A program made the position numbers and the translations under genes. From Hyphomicrobiales bacterium (GTDB lineage: Bacteria; Pseudomonadota; Alphaproteobacteria; Rhizobiales; Rhizobiaceae), in the NCBI GenBank assembly GCA_900472295.1, contig UCIA01000014.1, positions 38,853 to 102,852 on the forward strand: 64,000 nucleotides of DNA. Direction: 5' to 3'. The notes beneath the pieces are model-generated. The model saw only the letters and a program-made list of their open reading frames with translations. It was not told the origin of the DNA and did not search any database. Below, one piece after another: positions 8,475-16,784 of this stretch (position 1 is the stretch's first letter; the number at the start of each line of letters is the position of its first letter).

Positions 8475-8930
8475 ATGAAAGCCTGGATTCACGCAGCGGC
8501 GGGCGCCATCGCGCTCCTCACGGTTTCGGCCTTCTGGCTGTCGACTGCTATGGTTGAGATGTTTGGCGACGCGGCCGCGATCACAACAGTAAAGAGCGGT
8601 GTGCTGGCCGGCATGGCCGTGCTCATTCCGGCGATGATCGTCGCCGGCGCGTCCGGCTTCTCGCTCGGCAAGGGGTGGAAGAGCCCGGTCGTCGCACGCA
8701 AGAAGCAGCGCATGCGCATCATCGCCGCCAACGGGCTGCTGGTGCTGGTACCCTCGGCCTTCCTGCTCAGCAACCTTGCCGATGCAGGTCGCTTCGACAG
8801 CCTGTTCAAGATCGTCCAGGCGGTCGAGCTGGTGGCTGGCGCCCTCAACATTACGCTTTTGTCGCTCAACATGCGCGACGGGCTGTCGCTGCGGCGAAAG
8901 CCCGTTCGGCTGGCCGCGCCGGCGCGCTGA
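8475..8930 (+). CDS. Four-helix membrane protein controlled by the divergent MarR regulator
   Basis: Family not recognised. The 151-residue product has about four hydrophobic segments (near residues 5-25, 40-60, 80-100 and 110-130), with a basic loop RKKQRMRII in the middle and a basic C-terminus. This fits a small inner-membrane protein. The ATG at 8475 has GGAG 6 nt upstream; earlier ATGs at 8463 and 8469 lie over the operator or that GGAG. The divergent MarR gene and the twin palindromes suggest ligand-inducible expression, as for MarR-controlled efflux or membrane-stress genes, but no transport motif is visible. Confidence 0.72.
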   Translation: MKAWIHAAAGAIALLTVSAFWLSTAMVEMFGDAAAITTVKSGVLAGMAVLIPAMIVAGASGFSLGKGWKSPVVARKKQRMRIIAANGLLVLVPSAFLLSNLADAGRFDSLFKIVQAVELVAGALNITLLSLNMRDGLSLRRKPVRLAAPAR

Positions 8931-8932
8931 GT

Positions 8933-9907
8933 TCAGGCGGAGATGTCGATGACGCCGCAATCGCCAGCGGCGCTGCCGAAAGCGATGCGGCGCTCTTCTC
9001 TGTCCCACATCATCGCGGTGATGGCGCCCTTGCCCTGCCGGCGCAACAGCACCTCGCGGGCGTCGGCGAAACGCACCGCCATCACCATGCCGTCATCATA
9101 GCCGATCGCCGCCACGTCCTGGCTTGGGTGACAGGCAACGCAGGTGACCATCGCGTTGCCGCGCGTACCGAGCTCCAGCGGCGCCTTGCCCATCGGGCCG
9201 TCCTTGCCCGAGAACGGCCAGACGATCGCCGCCGGCGCGCCGGAACTCGCCAGCCACTTGCCTTTCACGCTCCATGACAGGCTTTTGACCTTGCCGGGAT
9301 AGCCGGTCATGCGCATGTGCTTGCCGTCAGCGAGCTTCCAGCCATGCAGCGCATTTTCCTGCATGGTGGTGACGAGAAAGGCACCGTCCGGCGAAAAAGT
9401 AACGCCGGTATGGGCGCCGGCCCATTCGAGCTCCACCGGTTTGCCCTCGGCGGCCGGGAAATGCAGCGTCGCGCCATTGTAGCGGGCGACGCCGAAGCGC
9501 ATGCCCTTGGGCGAGAAGGCCAGCCCCTCGACCGAACGCGGGTGGGCGAACTCTTTGGTCTTGCCATCGGCAAAGCGCACGAAGGCGGTCTTGCCCGTGG
9601 CATAGGCGATGGCGCCTTGCGGCCCGGCGGCAACGCTGGTGATCCATTTCTTGCCGGCGGTCGCCAGTTCGCTGACATTGCCGCCCGCGGTAACGGCAAA
9701 AATCTTGCCGTCCTCGCCGCCGGTGATCAGTCGATCGTTGGCGGCGTCGTGAAAGGTGGAGAGCAGGCCGTCATTGGCCTGAATTGTCTTGTGGCCATTG
9801 TCGAGCCGATGGATGGCGCCATCAGCCAGCGCAAAATGCGGCACATTGTCGAGGAAGACGGCGGCGACGCAATGGCCATCGAGGTCAAGGGGGGCAACTG
9901 TGGGCAT
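8933..9907 (-). CDS. WD40-repeat protein next to a COG0523 GTPase gene
   Basis: A 324-residue protein built of repeated ~40-residue beta-propeller units. Examples of the periodic blade ends are GLAFSPKGMRFGVA, GVTFSPDGAFLVTT, SLSWSVKGKWLASS, CVACHPSQDVAAIG and AMMWDREERRIAFG. No signal peptide is seen, so it is probably a cytosolic scaffold. ATGs at 9916 and 9907 are both possible; the longer open frame upstream runs through an intergenic repeat and is unlikely to be coding. It follows the CobW/COG0523 GTPase on the same strand, 250 bp away, and such pairs recur in alphaproteobacteria, so a metal-related role is possible. Confidence 0.8.
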   Translation of the reverse strand: MPTVAPLDLDGHCVAAVFLDNVPHFALADGAIHRLDNGHKTIQANDGLLSTFHDAANDRLITGGEDGKIFAVTAGGNVSELATAGKKWITSVAAGPQGAIAYATGKTAFVRFADGKTKEFAHPRSVEGLAFSPKGMRFGVARYNGATLHFPAAEGKPVELEWAGAHTGVTFSPDGAFLVTTMQENALHGWKLADGKHMRMTGYPGKVKSLSWSVKGKWLASSGAPAAIVWPFSGKDGPMGKAPLELGTRGNAMVTCVACHPSQDVAAIGYDDGMVMAVRFADAREVLLRRQGKGAITAMMWDREERRIAFGSAAGDCGVIDISA

Positions 9908-9975
9908 CAGAACCATTCCAATGAAATTTGTCGCCACCCCCGAAAAGTCGCCGGCGCGGCCAGGTATGGCGCCAA

Positions 9976-10036
9976 CCTTCTCCCCTTGTGGGAGAAGGTG
10001 GATCGGCGCGCAGCGCCGAGACGGATGAGGGGTGTT
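9976..10036 (-). repeat. Rhizobial-type palindromic intergenic repeat, copy 2a
   Basis: Contains the hairpin CCTTCTCCC/GGGAGAAGG (5-base loop), a GGCGCGCAGCGCC inner palindrome and the reverse complement of CCCCTCATCCG. It forms an inverted pair with copy 2b. Confidence 0.72.
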
Positions 10037-10064
10037 GGACGGATCGCCGTCGATACCAAGCTGG

Positions 10065-10121
10065 AACACCCCTCATCCGACCTCGCTTCGCGAGGCCACC
10101 TTCTCCCACAAGGGGAGAAGG
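10065..10121 (+). repeat. Rhizobial-type palindromic intergenic repeat, copy 2b (inverted)
   Basis: Begins AACACCCCTCATCCG, has the inner palindrome CTCGCTTCGCGAG and ends in CCTTCTCCC-ACAAG-GGGAGAAGG. The pair fills most of the 250-bp gap between the GTPase and WD40 genes and could fold into a large cruciform or RNA hairpin. Confidence 0.72.
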
Positions 10122-10157
10122 AAGAGCGGGCAGCGCTAGCGCCATAAAGTTCGGAAA

Positions 10158-11222
10158 TCAAGCCGCCTGGCAGGCCTCAAAACTCTTCTTCAGCCGCTCG
10201 GCGTCGAGTTCGCGGCCGATGAACACCAGCCGGCTCTCATGTTTCTCGCCATCCTTCCAGGCGCGCTGGTGGTCGCCTTCGATGATCATGTGCACGCCCT
10301 GGATGACATAGCGCTCATCGTCGCCCTTGAGCGCGATGATGCCTTTCAGCCGCAGGATGTTGGGGCCTTCCATCTGGGTGATCTTCTCGATCCACGGGAA
10401 GAATTTCTTGGAATCCATCTCGCCGCCGCGCAGCGACACCGACTGCACCGTCACGTCATGGATGTCGGAAGGGTGGGCGTGATCGTGGTGGTGATGATCG
10501 TGCCCGTCATGATCATGGTGATCGTGGTCGTGATGGTCGTGATCATGGTCATGGTCGTGATCATGCGATTCGAGGAAATGCGGGTCGTTCTCCAGCGCGC
10601 GCGACAGGTCGAAGGCACCGCGGTCGAGCACTTCGGACAACGCCACGCCGGCACGAGTGGTGCGATGGATCTTTGCCGCCGGGTTGATGGCGCGAATGGT
10701 CGCTTCGACCTTGGCCAGCTCTTCGGGCGTCACCAGATCGGTCTTGTTGAGCACCACGACATCGGCAAAGGCGATCTGGTCCTCGGCTTCCTTGGAATCC
10801 TTGAGCCTGAGCGGCAGATGTTTGGCGTCGACCAGCGCCACGACAGCGTCGAGCTTGGTCTTGGAGCGCACGTCGTCATCCATGAAGAAGGTCTGTGCCA
10901 CTGGAACCGGGTCGGCGAGGCCGGTGGTCTCGACGACAATGGCGTCGAAACGGCCGGGGCGACGCATCAGGCCTTCGACGACGCGGATCAGGTCGCCGCG
11001 CACCGTGCAGCAGACGCAGCCATTGTTCATTTCGTAGATTTCCTCGTCGGATTCCACGATCAAATCGTTGTCGATGCCGATCTCGCCGAATTCATTGACG
11101 ATGACGGCGTAACGCTTGCCGTGGTTTTCCGACAGGATGCGGTTGAGCAGGGTCGTCTTGCCGGCGCCGAGATAGCCGGTGAGAACGGTCACGGGGATTT
11201 GCGTCGTCTGTGCATCGCTCAT
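10158..11222 (-). CDS. CobW/COG0523 GTPase with a long histidine-rich loop (putative zinc metallochaperone)
   Basis: A 354-residue G3E GTPase. Walker A is GAGKTTLL at residues 19-26; the metal-binding CVCC motif is at 69-72 (Cys69, Cys71, Cys72); the base-recognition NKTD motif follows VVVL. Between the GTPase and C-terminal CobW domains lies a stretch of ~35 residues made almost only of His and Asp, suited to binding zinc, nickel or cobalt. Family members insert metal into client enzymes, often during zinc shortage. The start is ATG 11222; an open frame extends to 11465 but that part has no family resemblance. I saw no convincing Zur box upstream. Confidence 0.9.
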   Translation of the reverse strand: MSDAQTTQIPVTVLTGYLGAGKTTLLNRILSENHGKRYAVIVNEFGEIGIDNDLIVESDEEIYEMNNGCVCCTVRGDLIRVVEGLMRRPGRFDAIVVETTGLADPVPVAQTFFMDDDVRSKTKLDAVVALVDAKHLPLRLKDSKEAEDQIAFADVVVLNKTDLVTPEELAKVEATIRAINPAAKIHRTTRAGVALSEVLDRGAFDLSRALENDPHFLESHDHDHDHDHDHHDHDHHDHDGHDHHHHDHAHPSDIHDVTVQSVSLRGGEMDSKKFFPWIEKITQMEGPNILRLKGIIALKGDDERYVIQGVHMIIEGDHQRAWKDGEKHESRLVFIGRELDAERLKKSFEACQAA

Positions 11223-11656
11223 GGTTTGCCTCGAAATGGCTGGGCCGCGGAAATTCCGGGCCATAAGAAGGGATTGTTGGCCTGATATAGGATGTGTGCC
11301 GGCCTTTTGCACGAGGCAAACCGCCCGGTCGTTTGACCCAGGCGCGACGAATTGGCGGGTGGGTCGAAACAGCGCCTTAACAGGCAACATGCGAGGGATG
11401 CATAATACTCGCTCGGTCGTGGGAAATGCCTCGTCGTCGCCCTTGGTAGAGCCGCGCCATATCAAACTGCTGCAATCGCCTTGGCGGAAACTTGTTTGTC
11501 ATCTAACTGAAATAAACATCTGGCATCACCATTTCGGATACCAAAAATGCTTGCCGGCAAAGCTGTTTCGAAAGCCGGAATCTTTTTGATCGTCGATTGC
11601 CAACCGGCCGGCTGCGTCTATGCTGCACGCACCGGTACGGCCGAAGAGGGATCACC
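11223..11656. other. Non-coding gap between the GTPase and MarR genes
   Basis: This 434-bp divergent gap should hold promoters for both neighbours. It is AT-richer towards 11500-11560. I found no recognisable operator, hairpin terminator or small gene in it. Confidence 0.5.
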
Positions 11657-12127
11657 ATGGCCAAGGCGGACAAGACTGCAACGATGAGCCGGCTGCATTC
11701 GGCGGCCAGGCTGGCAAGGACCGCGCTGGCGGCGCGGCTTCTGGCGCACGGCTTCTATGCCGGGCAGGACCAGATCATGCTGACGCTCGACCGCGAGGAT
11801 GGCCAGACGCCGGGCAATCTCGCCGGCCGCCTCGGCGTGCGCCCGCCGACCATCACCAAGACCATCAATCGGCTGCAGGCTCAGGGTTTCCTGGAAAAGC
11901 GCGCCTCCTCGGCGGATGCCCGCCAGGCGCATATCTTCCTCACCGACACCGGCCGCGAAATCATCCACGCCATCGAGAAATCGGTGAAGAAGACCGAGAA
12001 GCAGGCGTTGAAGGGCCTCGACAAGAAGGAGCAGAAGACGCTGTTCAAGCTGCTCGCCCGCATCGAAGCCAATCTGTCGAACGAAGAACTGGTGCTCGTC
12101 GATGACGAGACCGACATCGACGATTGA
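11657..12127 (+). CDS. MarR-family winged-helix transcriptional regulator
   Basis: A 156-residue regulator. The helix-turn-helix reads GQTPGNLAGRLGVRPPTITKTINRLQ and the wing is GFLEKRASSADARQAHIFLT, both typical of MarR. A Lys/Glu-rich C-terminal helix follows, ending in an acidic tail. The ATG at 11657 follows AGAGGGATCACC, a good ribosome-binding site; an open frame of 20 more codons upstream has no family resemblance. It converges on the AraC gene with 37 bp between stops. No target gene is evident, so it may act elsewhere. Confidence 0.86.
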   Translation: MAKADKTATMSRLHSAARLARTALAARLLAHGFYAGQDQIMLTLDREDGQTPGNLAGRLGVRPPTITKTINRLQAQGFLEKRASSADARQAHIFLTDTGREIIHAIEKSVKKTEKQALKGLDKKEQKTLFKLLARIEANLSNEELVLVDDETDIDD

Positions 12128-12164
12128 TTGGCAAGCCGGCGGCATATCTGCTGACTTTCGTGAT

Positions 12165-13040
12165 CTAGGCCGCCACTGAGGGTCCGCGTACCAGCGCCGA
12201 CCAGCGGCCGGGCGTCAGGCCGAATGCTTTCTTGAAATGCCTGTTGAAATGGCTCTGGTCGCTGAAGCCGGCGCCAATTGCGATTTCGGCCAGCGATTCA
12301 CCCACCTCGATCATCCGCCTTGCCTTTTGCAGCCGGCGCATCAGCAGGAAACGATGTGGGCTGGTGGAATAGGTCGCGCGAAAATGCCGTGACAGCGCAT
12401 AGCGGTCGAGCCCTGTGACGGCCTCCAGCTCGTCGGAACGAACGGGCCGCTCGGCGTTTTCCTCAAGATAGTCGCGTGCCAAAGCCGCGGCGCGCCAAGC
12501 CGTTTTTCCCATCGGCTTTGCCTTCTGTCCGGCATGACGGCCCAGATGCCGCGCCAGCTCCGCAACGAAATCCGCGATGAAAAGCTCGTCCAGTTCCTCG
12601 TCGAGCGGCGACAAGGCCGAAAGCAATGTGCCGCGCAAGGCAGCATCGCTCACCACCGCATCCCCCACGAAAGGCAGCGGCGCGCCGTCGAGGCAATCGA
12701 GCAGCAGTGACGGCTCCAGATAGAGGATCCGGTAGCGCAAGCCGTCCTCGGTGCCGGCGCCGCCATCATGCACTTCGTCGGGATGCAGCACGATCACCTG
12801 ACCGGGCAGGCTGTGGTTGACAGTGCCGCGATAGTGGAACCGCTGCACGCCGGACAATGTCACGCCGATGGCAAGCGTATCATGGCGGTGCAGATCGAAG
12901 GCGTTGCCATGGAAATGCGCCTCGATGCGTTCGATGCCGGTGCTGCCTGGCGCCGATACGATGCGGTCCCCTCGGGTCATCGAATCCGCGCACGAACGTT
13001 CAAGACCCTGTGCCGCCTCACCGTCTAGACCCTGCGCCAT
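12165..13040 (-). CDS. AraC-family transcriptional regulator
   Basis: A 291-residue regulator with an N-terminal cupin-like sensor domain (HGNAFDLHRHDTLAIGVTL; HPDEVHDGGAGTEDGLRYR) and a C-terminal pair of helix-turn-helix motifs ending SLAEIAIGAGFSDQSHFNRHFKKAFGLTPGRW, the AraC signature in split form. Two starts are plausible: ATG 13040 (GGGAT upstream) and ATG 12980, where resemblance to relatives seems to begin. With the first, only 32 bp separate it from the divergent DUF2000 gene; with the second, 92 bp. It probably controls that neighbour and possibly itself. Confidence 0.88.
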   Translation of the reverse strand: MAQGLDGEAAQGLERSCADSMTRGDRIVSAPGSTGIERIEAHFHGNAFDLHRHDTLAIGVTLSGVQRFHYRGTVNHSLPGQVIVLHPDEVHDGGAGTEDGLRYRILYLEPSLLLDCLDGAPLPFVGDAVVSDAALRGTLLSALSPLDEELDELFIADFVAELARHLGRHAGQKAKPMGKTAWRAAALARDYLEENAERPVRSDELEAVTGLDRYALSRHFRATYSTSPHRFLLMRRLQKARRMIEVGESLAEIAIGAGFSDQSHFNRHFKKAFGLTPGRWSALVRGPSVAA

Positions 13041-13072
13041 CACCTATCCCAACTCCCGGAGTCCTGATTTTG

Positions 13073-13480
13073 GTGTTCGATACGAAATTTGCAATCGTCT
13101 TGAGAGACGACCTCGCCGTCTGGCAGAAGCTGAATGTCACAGCGTTCCTGACCAGCGGCATCGTCGCGCAATTTCCTGAGATCATCGGCGAGCCCTATCG
13201 CGACCGTGCCGGCAACGTCTTCAATCCGCTGTCGATCCAGCCGGTCATCGTGCTTTCGGCGGATGGACCGACGCTCAATGCCATCCATCGCCGGGCACTG
13301 GAGCGCGGCGTGACGACATCCGCCTATGTCGAGGAGATGTTTGCCACCGGCCATGATGCCGCCAACCGCGCCGTCTTCGCCGAGTTCGCGCCTGATGACG
13401 CCAGGATCGTCGGCATCGCTCTGCGGGTCGACAAGAAACTTGTCGACAAGATCACCAAGGGCGCCCGCATGCATGGCTGA
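13073..13480 (+). CDS. DUF2000 family protein
   Basis: A 135-residue cytosolic protein matching DUF2000: it opens FDTKFAIVLRDDLAVWQKLNVTAFL, given here as FDTKFAIVLRDD and WQKLNVTAFL, and ends in IVGIALRVDKKLVDKITKG. The fold is thought to resemble peptidyl-tRNA hydrolase II, but no function is established. The start is a GTG at 13073 (TTG at 13070 also possible) after GGAG at 13058. It is divergent from the AraC regulator, which is probably its controller. Confidence 0.8.
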   Translation: MFDTKFAIVLRDDLAVWQKLNVTAFLTSGIVAQFPEIIGEPYRDRAGNVFNPLSIQPVIVLSADGPTLNAIHRRALERGVTTSAYVEEMFATGHDAANRAVFAEFAPDDARIVGIALRVDKKLVDKITKGARMHG

Positions 13481-13609
13481 TGCGTAGGCAATTGGGGTGC
13501 CGTGGGCTGAGCCTGTCCATGGCGCCTGTTGTGCCAGTCGCTTTTGGCTTGCCGGGCGCAGGCGATTGCCGCAAAGGTTAAGCGTCAATCCTCCCCAGCC
13601 GGCCCGATA

Positions 13610-14551
13610 GTGAACGTTCCCGCAAAGTCAGACGAAAGCGCAACGCCGCCCGCGGCGATGCTGGCCATGCTGTCCACCTATGTGTTTTTCACCTTTCTCG
13701 ACACCTCAAGCAAATATCTGGTGCTGGCCGGCGTTTCGGCGCTGATCGTCGCCTGGGCCCGCTTCACCGTCCATGTCCTGCTTGTCGGCGTCTTTCTGCG
13801 CGGCTGGCGCGAGCCGTCGCGGTTCCGCGCCAACAATCTGCCGGCCCACATCTTGCGCGGCGGGCTGCTGTTCGGCTCGACCATGTGCAACGTCATGGCG
13901 CTCAAGACCCTGCAATTGGCCGAGACCACGTCGATCTACTTCTTCGGCCCGATGGTGATCACCGCCCTTGCCGGCCCGCTGCTTGGCGAATGGGCGGGGT
14001 GGCGGCGCTGGCTGGCGATCCTGACAGGCTTTGTCGGCGTGCTGGTCATTACAAGGCCAGGCGTCGGCGTTTTCGGCATCGGCCATCTCTTTGCGCTCGG
14101 CTCGATGCTGTCGAACAGCTTTTACGTCATCATGACCCGGCGCATGTCGGCCAGCGAAAGCTCGGAAAGCCTGATCCTGTTTTCGGCGCTGGCGCCGGCC
14201 GTGCTGCTTCTGCCGATGCTGCCTTTCTCGCATGGGCTGCCGCAGGATGGCTGGCACTGGTTCATCCTGGTGATGCTGGGAGTCTTCGGCGCCGGCGGCC
14301 ACTGGCTGCTGGTGCAGGCCTACCGCCTGGCGACCACCACCGCGCTGGCGCCTTATCCCTATTCGCAGATGGTCTGGATGATCCTGTCCGGCTGGATCAT
14401 CTTCCATCAGTTCCCCGACCGCTGGACGCTCGTCGGCGCCGCCATCATCGTCGCCAGCGGCCTCTACATCATTCATCGCGAGCACCGTTTGCGGCTGCGA
14501 AATCGCACAACTGTCGACGTCGAGGCGGAGGCGCTGGCGAAAAAACTTTGA
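13610..14551 (+). CDS. EamA/DMT-family inner-membrane transporter
   Basis: About 313 residues with ten hydrophobic helices arranged as two five-helix EamA repeats. The repeat ends are visible as GPMVITALAGPLLGEWAGWRRW and, in the second half, ALAPYPYSQMVWMILSGW followed by GAAIIVASGLYIIHREH. Such proteins usually export metabolites or amino acids, or take up small solutes such as S-adenosylmethionine; the substrate cannot be read here. The GTG at 13610 is a tentative start with no clear Shine-Dalgarno; ATG 13658 and TTG 13529 are in frame. Confidence 0.85.
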   Translation: MNVPAKSDESATPPAAMLAMLSTYVFFTFLDTSSKYLVLAGVSALIVAWARFTVHVLLVGVFLRGWREPSRFRANNLPAHILRGGLLFGSTMCNVMALKTLQLAETTSIYFFGPMVITALAGPLLGEWAGWRRWLAILTGFVGVLVITRPGVGVFGIGHLFALGSMLSNSFYVIMTRRMSASESSESLILFSALAPAVLLLPMLPFSHGLPQDGWHWFILVMLGVFGAGGHWLLVQAYRLATTTALAPYPYSQMVWMILSGWIIFHQFPDRWTLVGAAIIVASGLYIIHREHRLRLRNRTTVDVEAEALAKKL

Positions 14552-14615
14552 TTTGCTCCGAATCCGATGGCATAACGCCGCATTTAAAAAATTTAAAAAA
14601 TCGGGGAGCGAAGGG

Positions 14616-15638
14616 CTGGCACAGAAGATCAAGCTTTCAACGATCGCGGATGCGCTTGGCGTATCCACGGCCACGGTGTCCCTCGCCTTGCGCGACAGTC
14701 CGCTGGTCGCCGGCGCAACGCGCGACCGCATCAAGGAGCATGCCCGCGCCATCGGCTATATCTACAACCGCCGCGCCGCCTCGTTGCGCACCTCGCGCTC
14801 GGGCATTGTCGGCGTCGTCGTCCACGACATCATGAACCCGTTCTTTGCCGAGATATTGCGCTCGATCGAAAGCGAGCTCGACCGCAGCCGGCAGACCTTC
14901 ATCCTGTCCAACCATTACGACCAGCTGGAAAAGCAGCGCATTTTCATCGACACGCTTTTGCAGCTCGGCGCCGACGGCGTCATCATGTCGCCGGCCATCG
15001 GTACGCCGGCGTCCGATATCATCATGGCCGAGGAAAACGGCCTGCCGGCGGTGCTGATCGCGCGCAGCGTGGAAGGCGCCGACGTGCCGGTGTTTCGTGG
15101 CGACGATGCCTACGGCACCGCCCTTGCCACCAATCATTTGATCTCGCTCGGCCACAAGCGCATCGCCATGATCGGCGGCACCGACCAGACCTCGACCGGG
15201 CGCGACCGCTATCAGGGCTACCTCAATGCCATGGAAGCCGCCGGGCTCGAGGTCAGGCCGTCCTGGCGCATTGCCGGTCCCCGCACCAAGCAGGGTGGGT
15301 TCGAGGCTGCTGGACAGTTTTTGGCGCTGAAAGACAAGCCAACCGCCGCCTGCTGCTGGAATGATCTCGTCGCCATAGGGCTGATGAACGGCATTGCCCG
15401 CGCCGGCCTGGTGCCGGGCGCCGACATCTCGGTCACCGGCTATGACGATCTCGAGGAGGCGGCCATCGCAACACCTGCGCTCACCACAGTCTGGAATGGC
15501 CAGCGCGAGGTCGGCCGCCGCGCCGCCAGCGCGCTTCTCGACAAGTTGAATGGACAGGCGGTACGGCCGTCACAGGAACTGATCAAGCCGGAACTGCATG
15601 TGCGTCAGTCGACCGGCAAGCCGGTGGAGCGTGCATGA
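14616..15638 (+). CDS. LacI-family transcriptional regulator (probable CTG start)
   Basis: A 340-residue regulator. The N-terminal LacI helix-turn-helix is KLSTIADALGVSTATVSLAL, followed by the hinge region and a periplasmic-binding-protein-like sensor with GIVGVVVHDIMNPFFAEILRS and ISVTGYDDLEEAAIATPALTTV in split motifs. The family N-terminus normally begins M-A-x-K-I-K-L. Here that point is a CTG codon with GGGGAG 8 nt upstream; the only other in-frame starts are further upstream, such as TTG 14553. It is coupled (ATGA) to the 2-hydroxyacid dehydrogenase gene, which it probably regulates in response to a sugar acid or related ligand. Confidence 0.87.
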   Translation: MAQKIKLSTIADALGVSTATVSLALRDSPLVAGATRDRIKEHARAIGYIYNRRAASLRTSRSGIVGVVVHDIMNPFFAEILRSIESELDRSRQTFILSNHYDQLEKQRIFIDTLLQLGADGVIMSPAIGTPASDIIMAEENGLPAVLIARSVEGADVPVFRGDDAYGTALATNHLISLGHKRIAMIGGTDQTSTGRDRYQGYLNAMEAAGLEVRPSWRIAGPRTKQGGFEAAGQFLALKDKPTAACCWNDLVAIGLMNGIARAGLVPGADISVTGYDDLEEAAIATPALTTVWNGQREVGRRAASALLDKLNGQAVRPSQELIKPELHVRQSTGKPVERA

Positions 15639-16618
15639 CCAAGCCTGACCAGTTGCAATCCGTCGCCGTTTTGGTGCCGGGGCATTTCAACGACCATGCC
15701 GTCGAGCGCATCGACCAAACCTTCAAAAGGGTCAAGATCGAACGCGCCGATCCGGCACTGGTCACCGACGAGATGCGCCGTGACGTGCGTGCCATTGCGT
15801 CCTTCGCCGGCGTCAGTGCAGCGATGATGGATGCGCTGCCCAACCTCGAGCTCATAGCTTCCTTCGGCGTCGGCTATGATTCGGTGGACGCCGTCCATGC
15901 CGGCAAGAAAAACATCATGGTCACCAACACGCCCGATGTTTTGACCGAGGAGGTCGCCGACACCACGATCGGCCTTCTGATCAACACCGTGCGCGAAATG
16001 TACGCGGCCGAGAAATGGCTGCGTGACGGCAGCTGGGTGAGCAAGGGCAACTATCCGCTGAGCCGGCTGACCTTGCGTGGCCGCCATGTCGGCATTTTCG
16101 GCATGGGTCGCATCGGCCTTGCCATTGCGCGCCGGCTGGAAGCCTTCGGGCTGCCGGTAGCCTATCACAACCGGCGCAAGGTCGAAGGTCTTGCCTACCA
16201 ATACCACCCGACGCTGAGGGGCCTTGCCGAAGCGGTCGATACGCTGATTTCCGTGGTGCCGGGAGGTGCTTCCACCGAAAAGGCGGTCAACGCCGAAATC
16301 CTGGCGGCGCTCGGCGCCAATGGCGTGTTCGTCAACATTGGCCGTGGCAGTACGGTCGATGAGCCGGCTCTCGCGGCAGCTCTTGCCAACGGCACCATTG
16401 CCGCCGCCGGGCTGGATGTCTTTGCCGACGAACCGAACGTGCCCAAAGCCTTGCTCGAAGCGCCGAACACCTCGCTTTTGCCGCATGTCGGTTCGGCCTC
16501 GCACCACACGCGCCGTGCCATGGCGGATCTCTGCGTCGACAATCTGGTGTCGTGGTTCAGCGAGCGCCGGCCGCTGACGCCGGTGCCGGAAACGGTCAAT
16601 GTGAAGGCTCGCAGCTAG
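15635..16618 (+). CDS. D-2-hydroxyacid dehydrogenase (glyoxylate/hydroxypyruvate reductase-like)
   Basis: A 327-residue NAD(P)H-dependent enzyme. The Rossmann motif is GRHVGIFGMGRIGLAIARRL. The catalytic set is present: Arg in NIGRGSTVDEPAL, Glu in GLDVFADEPNVP and His in LLPHVGSASHHTR. It should reduce glyoxylate, hydroxypyruvate or another 2-oxo acid to the D-hydroxy acid. Its ATG overlaps the LacI stop, so the regulator and enzyme share a transcript. The glycerate kinase at the start of the window could use its product, though the genes are 14 kb apart. Confidence 0.88.
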   Translation: MTKPDQLQSVAVLVPGHFNDHAVERIDQTFKRVKIERADPALVTDEMRRDVRAIASFAGVSAAMMDALPNLELIASFGVGYDSVDAVHAGKKNIMVTNTPDVLTEEVADTTIGLLINTVREMYAAEKWLRDGSWVSKGNYPLSRLTLRGRHVGIFGMGRIGLAIARRLEAFGLPVAYHNRRKVEGLAYQYHPTLRGLAEAVDTLISVVPGGASTEKAVNAEILAALGANGVFVNIGRGSTVDEPALAAALANGTIAAAGLDVFADEPNVPKALLEAPNTSLLPHVGSASHHTRRAMADLCVDNLVSWFSERRPLTPVPETVNVKARS

Positions 16619-16622
16619 CGAA

Positions 16623-16648
16623 CAGGCCGATCACTATGATCAGGCCTG
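16623..16648 (+). terminator. Stem-loop after the 2-hydroxyacid dehydrogenase gene
   Basis: CAGGCCGATCA pairs with TGATC-A-GGCCTG, giving 11 base pairs with one bulged A and a 3-base loop, 4 nt after the stop codon. There is no T-run, so termination is possible but not certain. Confidence 0.4.
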
Positions 16649-16725
16649 CCCGGGAACTCGGCAATTACCGTTAGCGGCCCCACACCCCGACATAGGTTAA
16701 CGTCGAGACGGCGCCGCCACACTTA

Positions 16726-16741
16726 TTAACGGCGACTTAAC
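16726..16741 (+). promoter_or_regulatory. CtrA-type box TTAA-N7-TTAAC
   Basis: TTAA-CGGCGAC-TTAAC matches the full alphaproteobacterial CtrA consensus, 44 nt upstream of the secreted-protein gene at 16785. At this base composition a TTAA-N7-TTAA match is expected far less than once in the window. Confidence 0.5.
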
Positions 16742-16784
16742 CCTTTGGAATCACTATTCGTCCACCTCTTGTGAGTGCGCGTGG

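Noticed and set aside
9908..10069. Upstream extension of the WD40 open frame
   Set aside because: It reads through the intergenic palindromic repeat and has no WD40 pattern.
10465..10566. Tandem-repeat-like DNA with many ATGATCATGG/GATCGTGG units
   Set aside because: It encodes the His/Asp-rich loop of the GTPase; repetition follows from codons CAT/CAC and GAT/GAC, so I do not call it a separate repeat.
11223..11465. 81-codon N-terminal extension of the COG0523 GTPase
   Set aside because: The extension has no resemblance to the family; the GTPase begins normally at ATG 11222.
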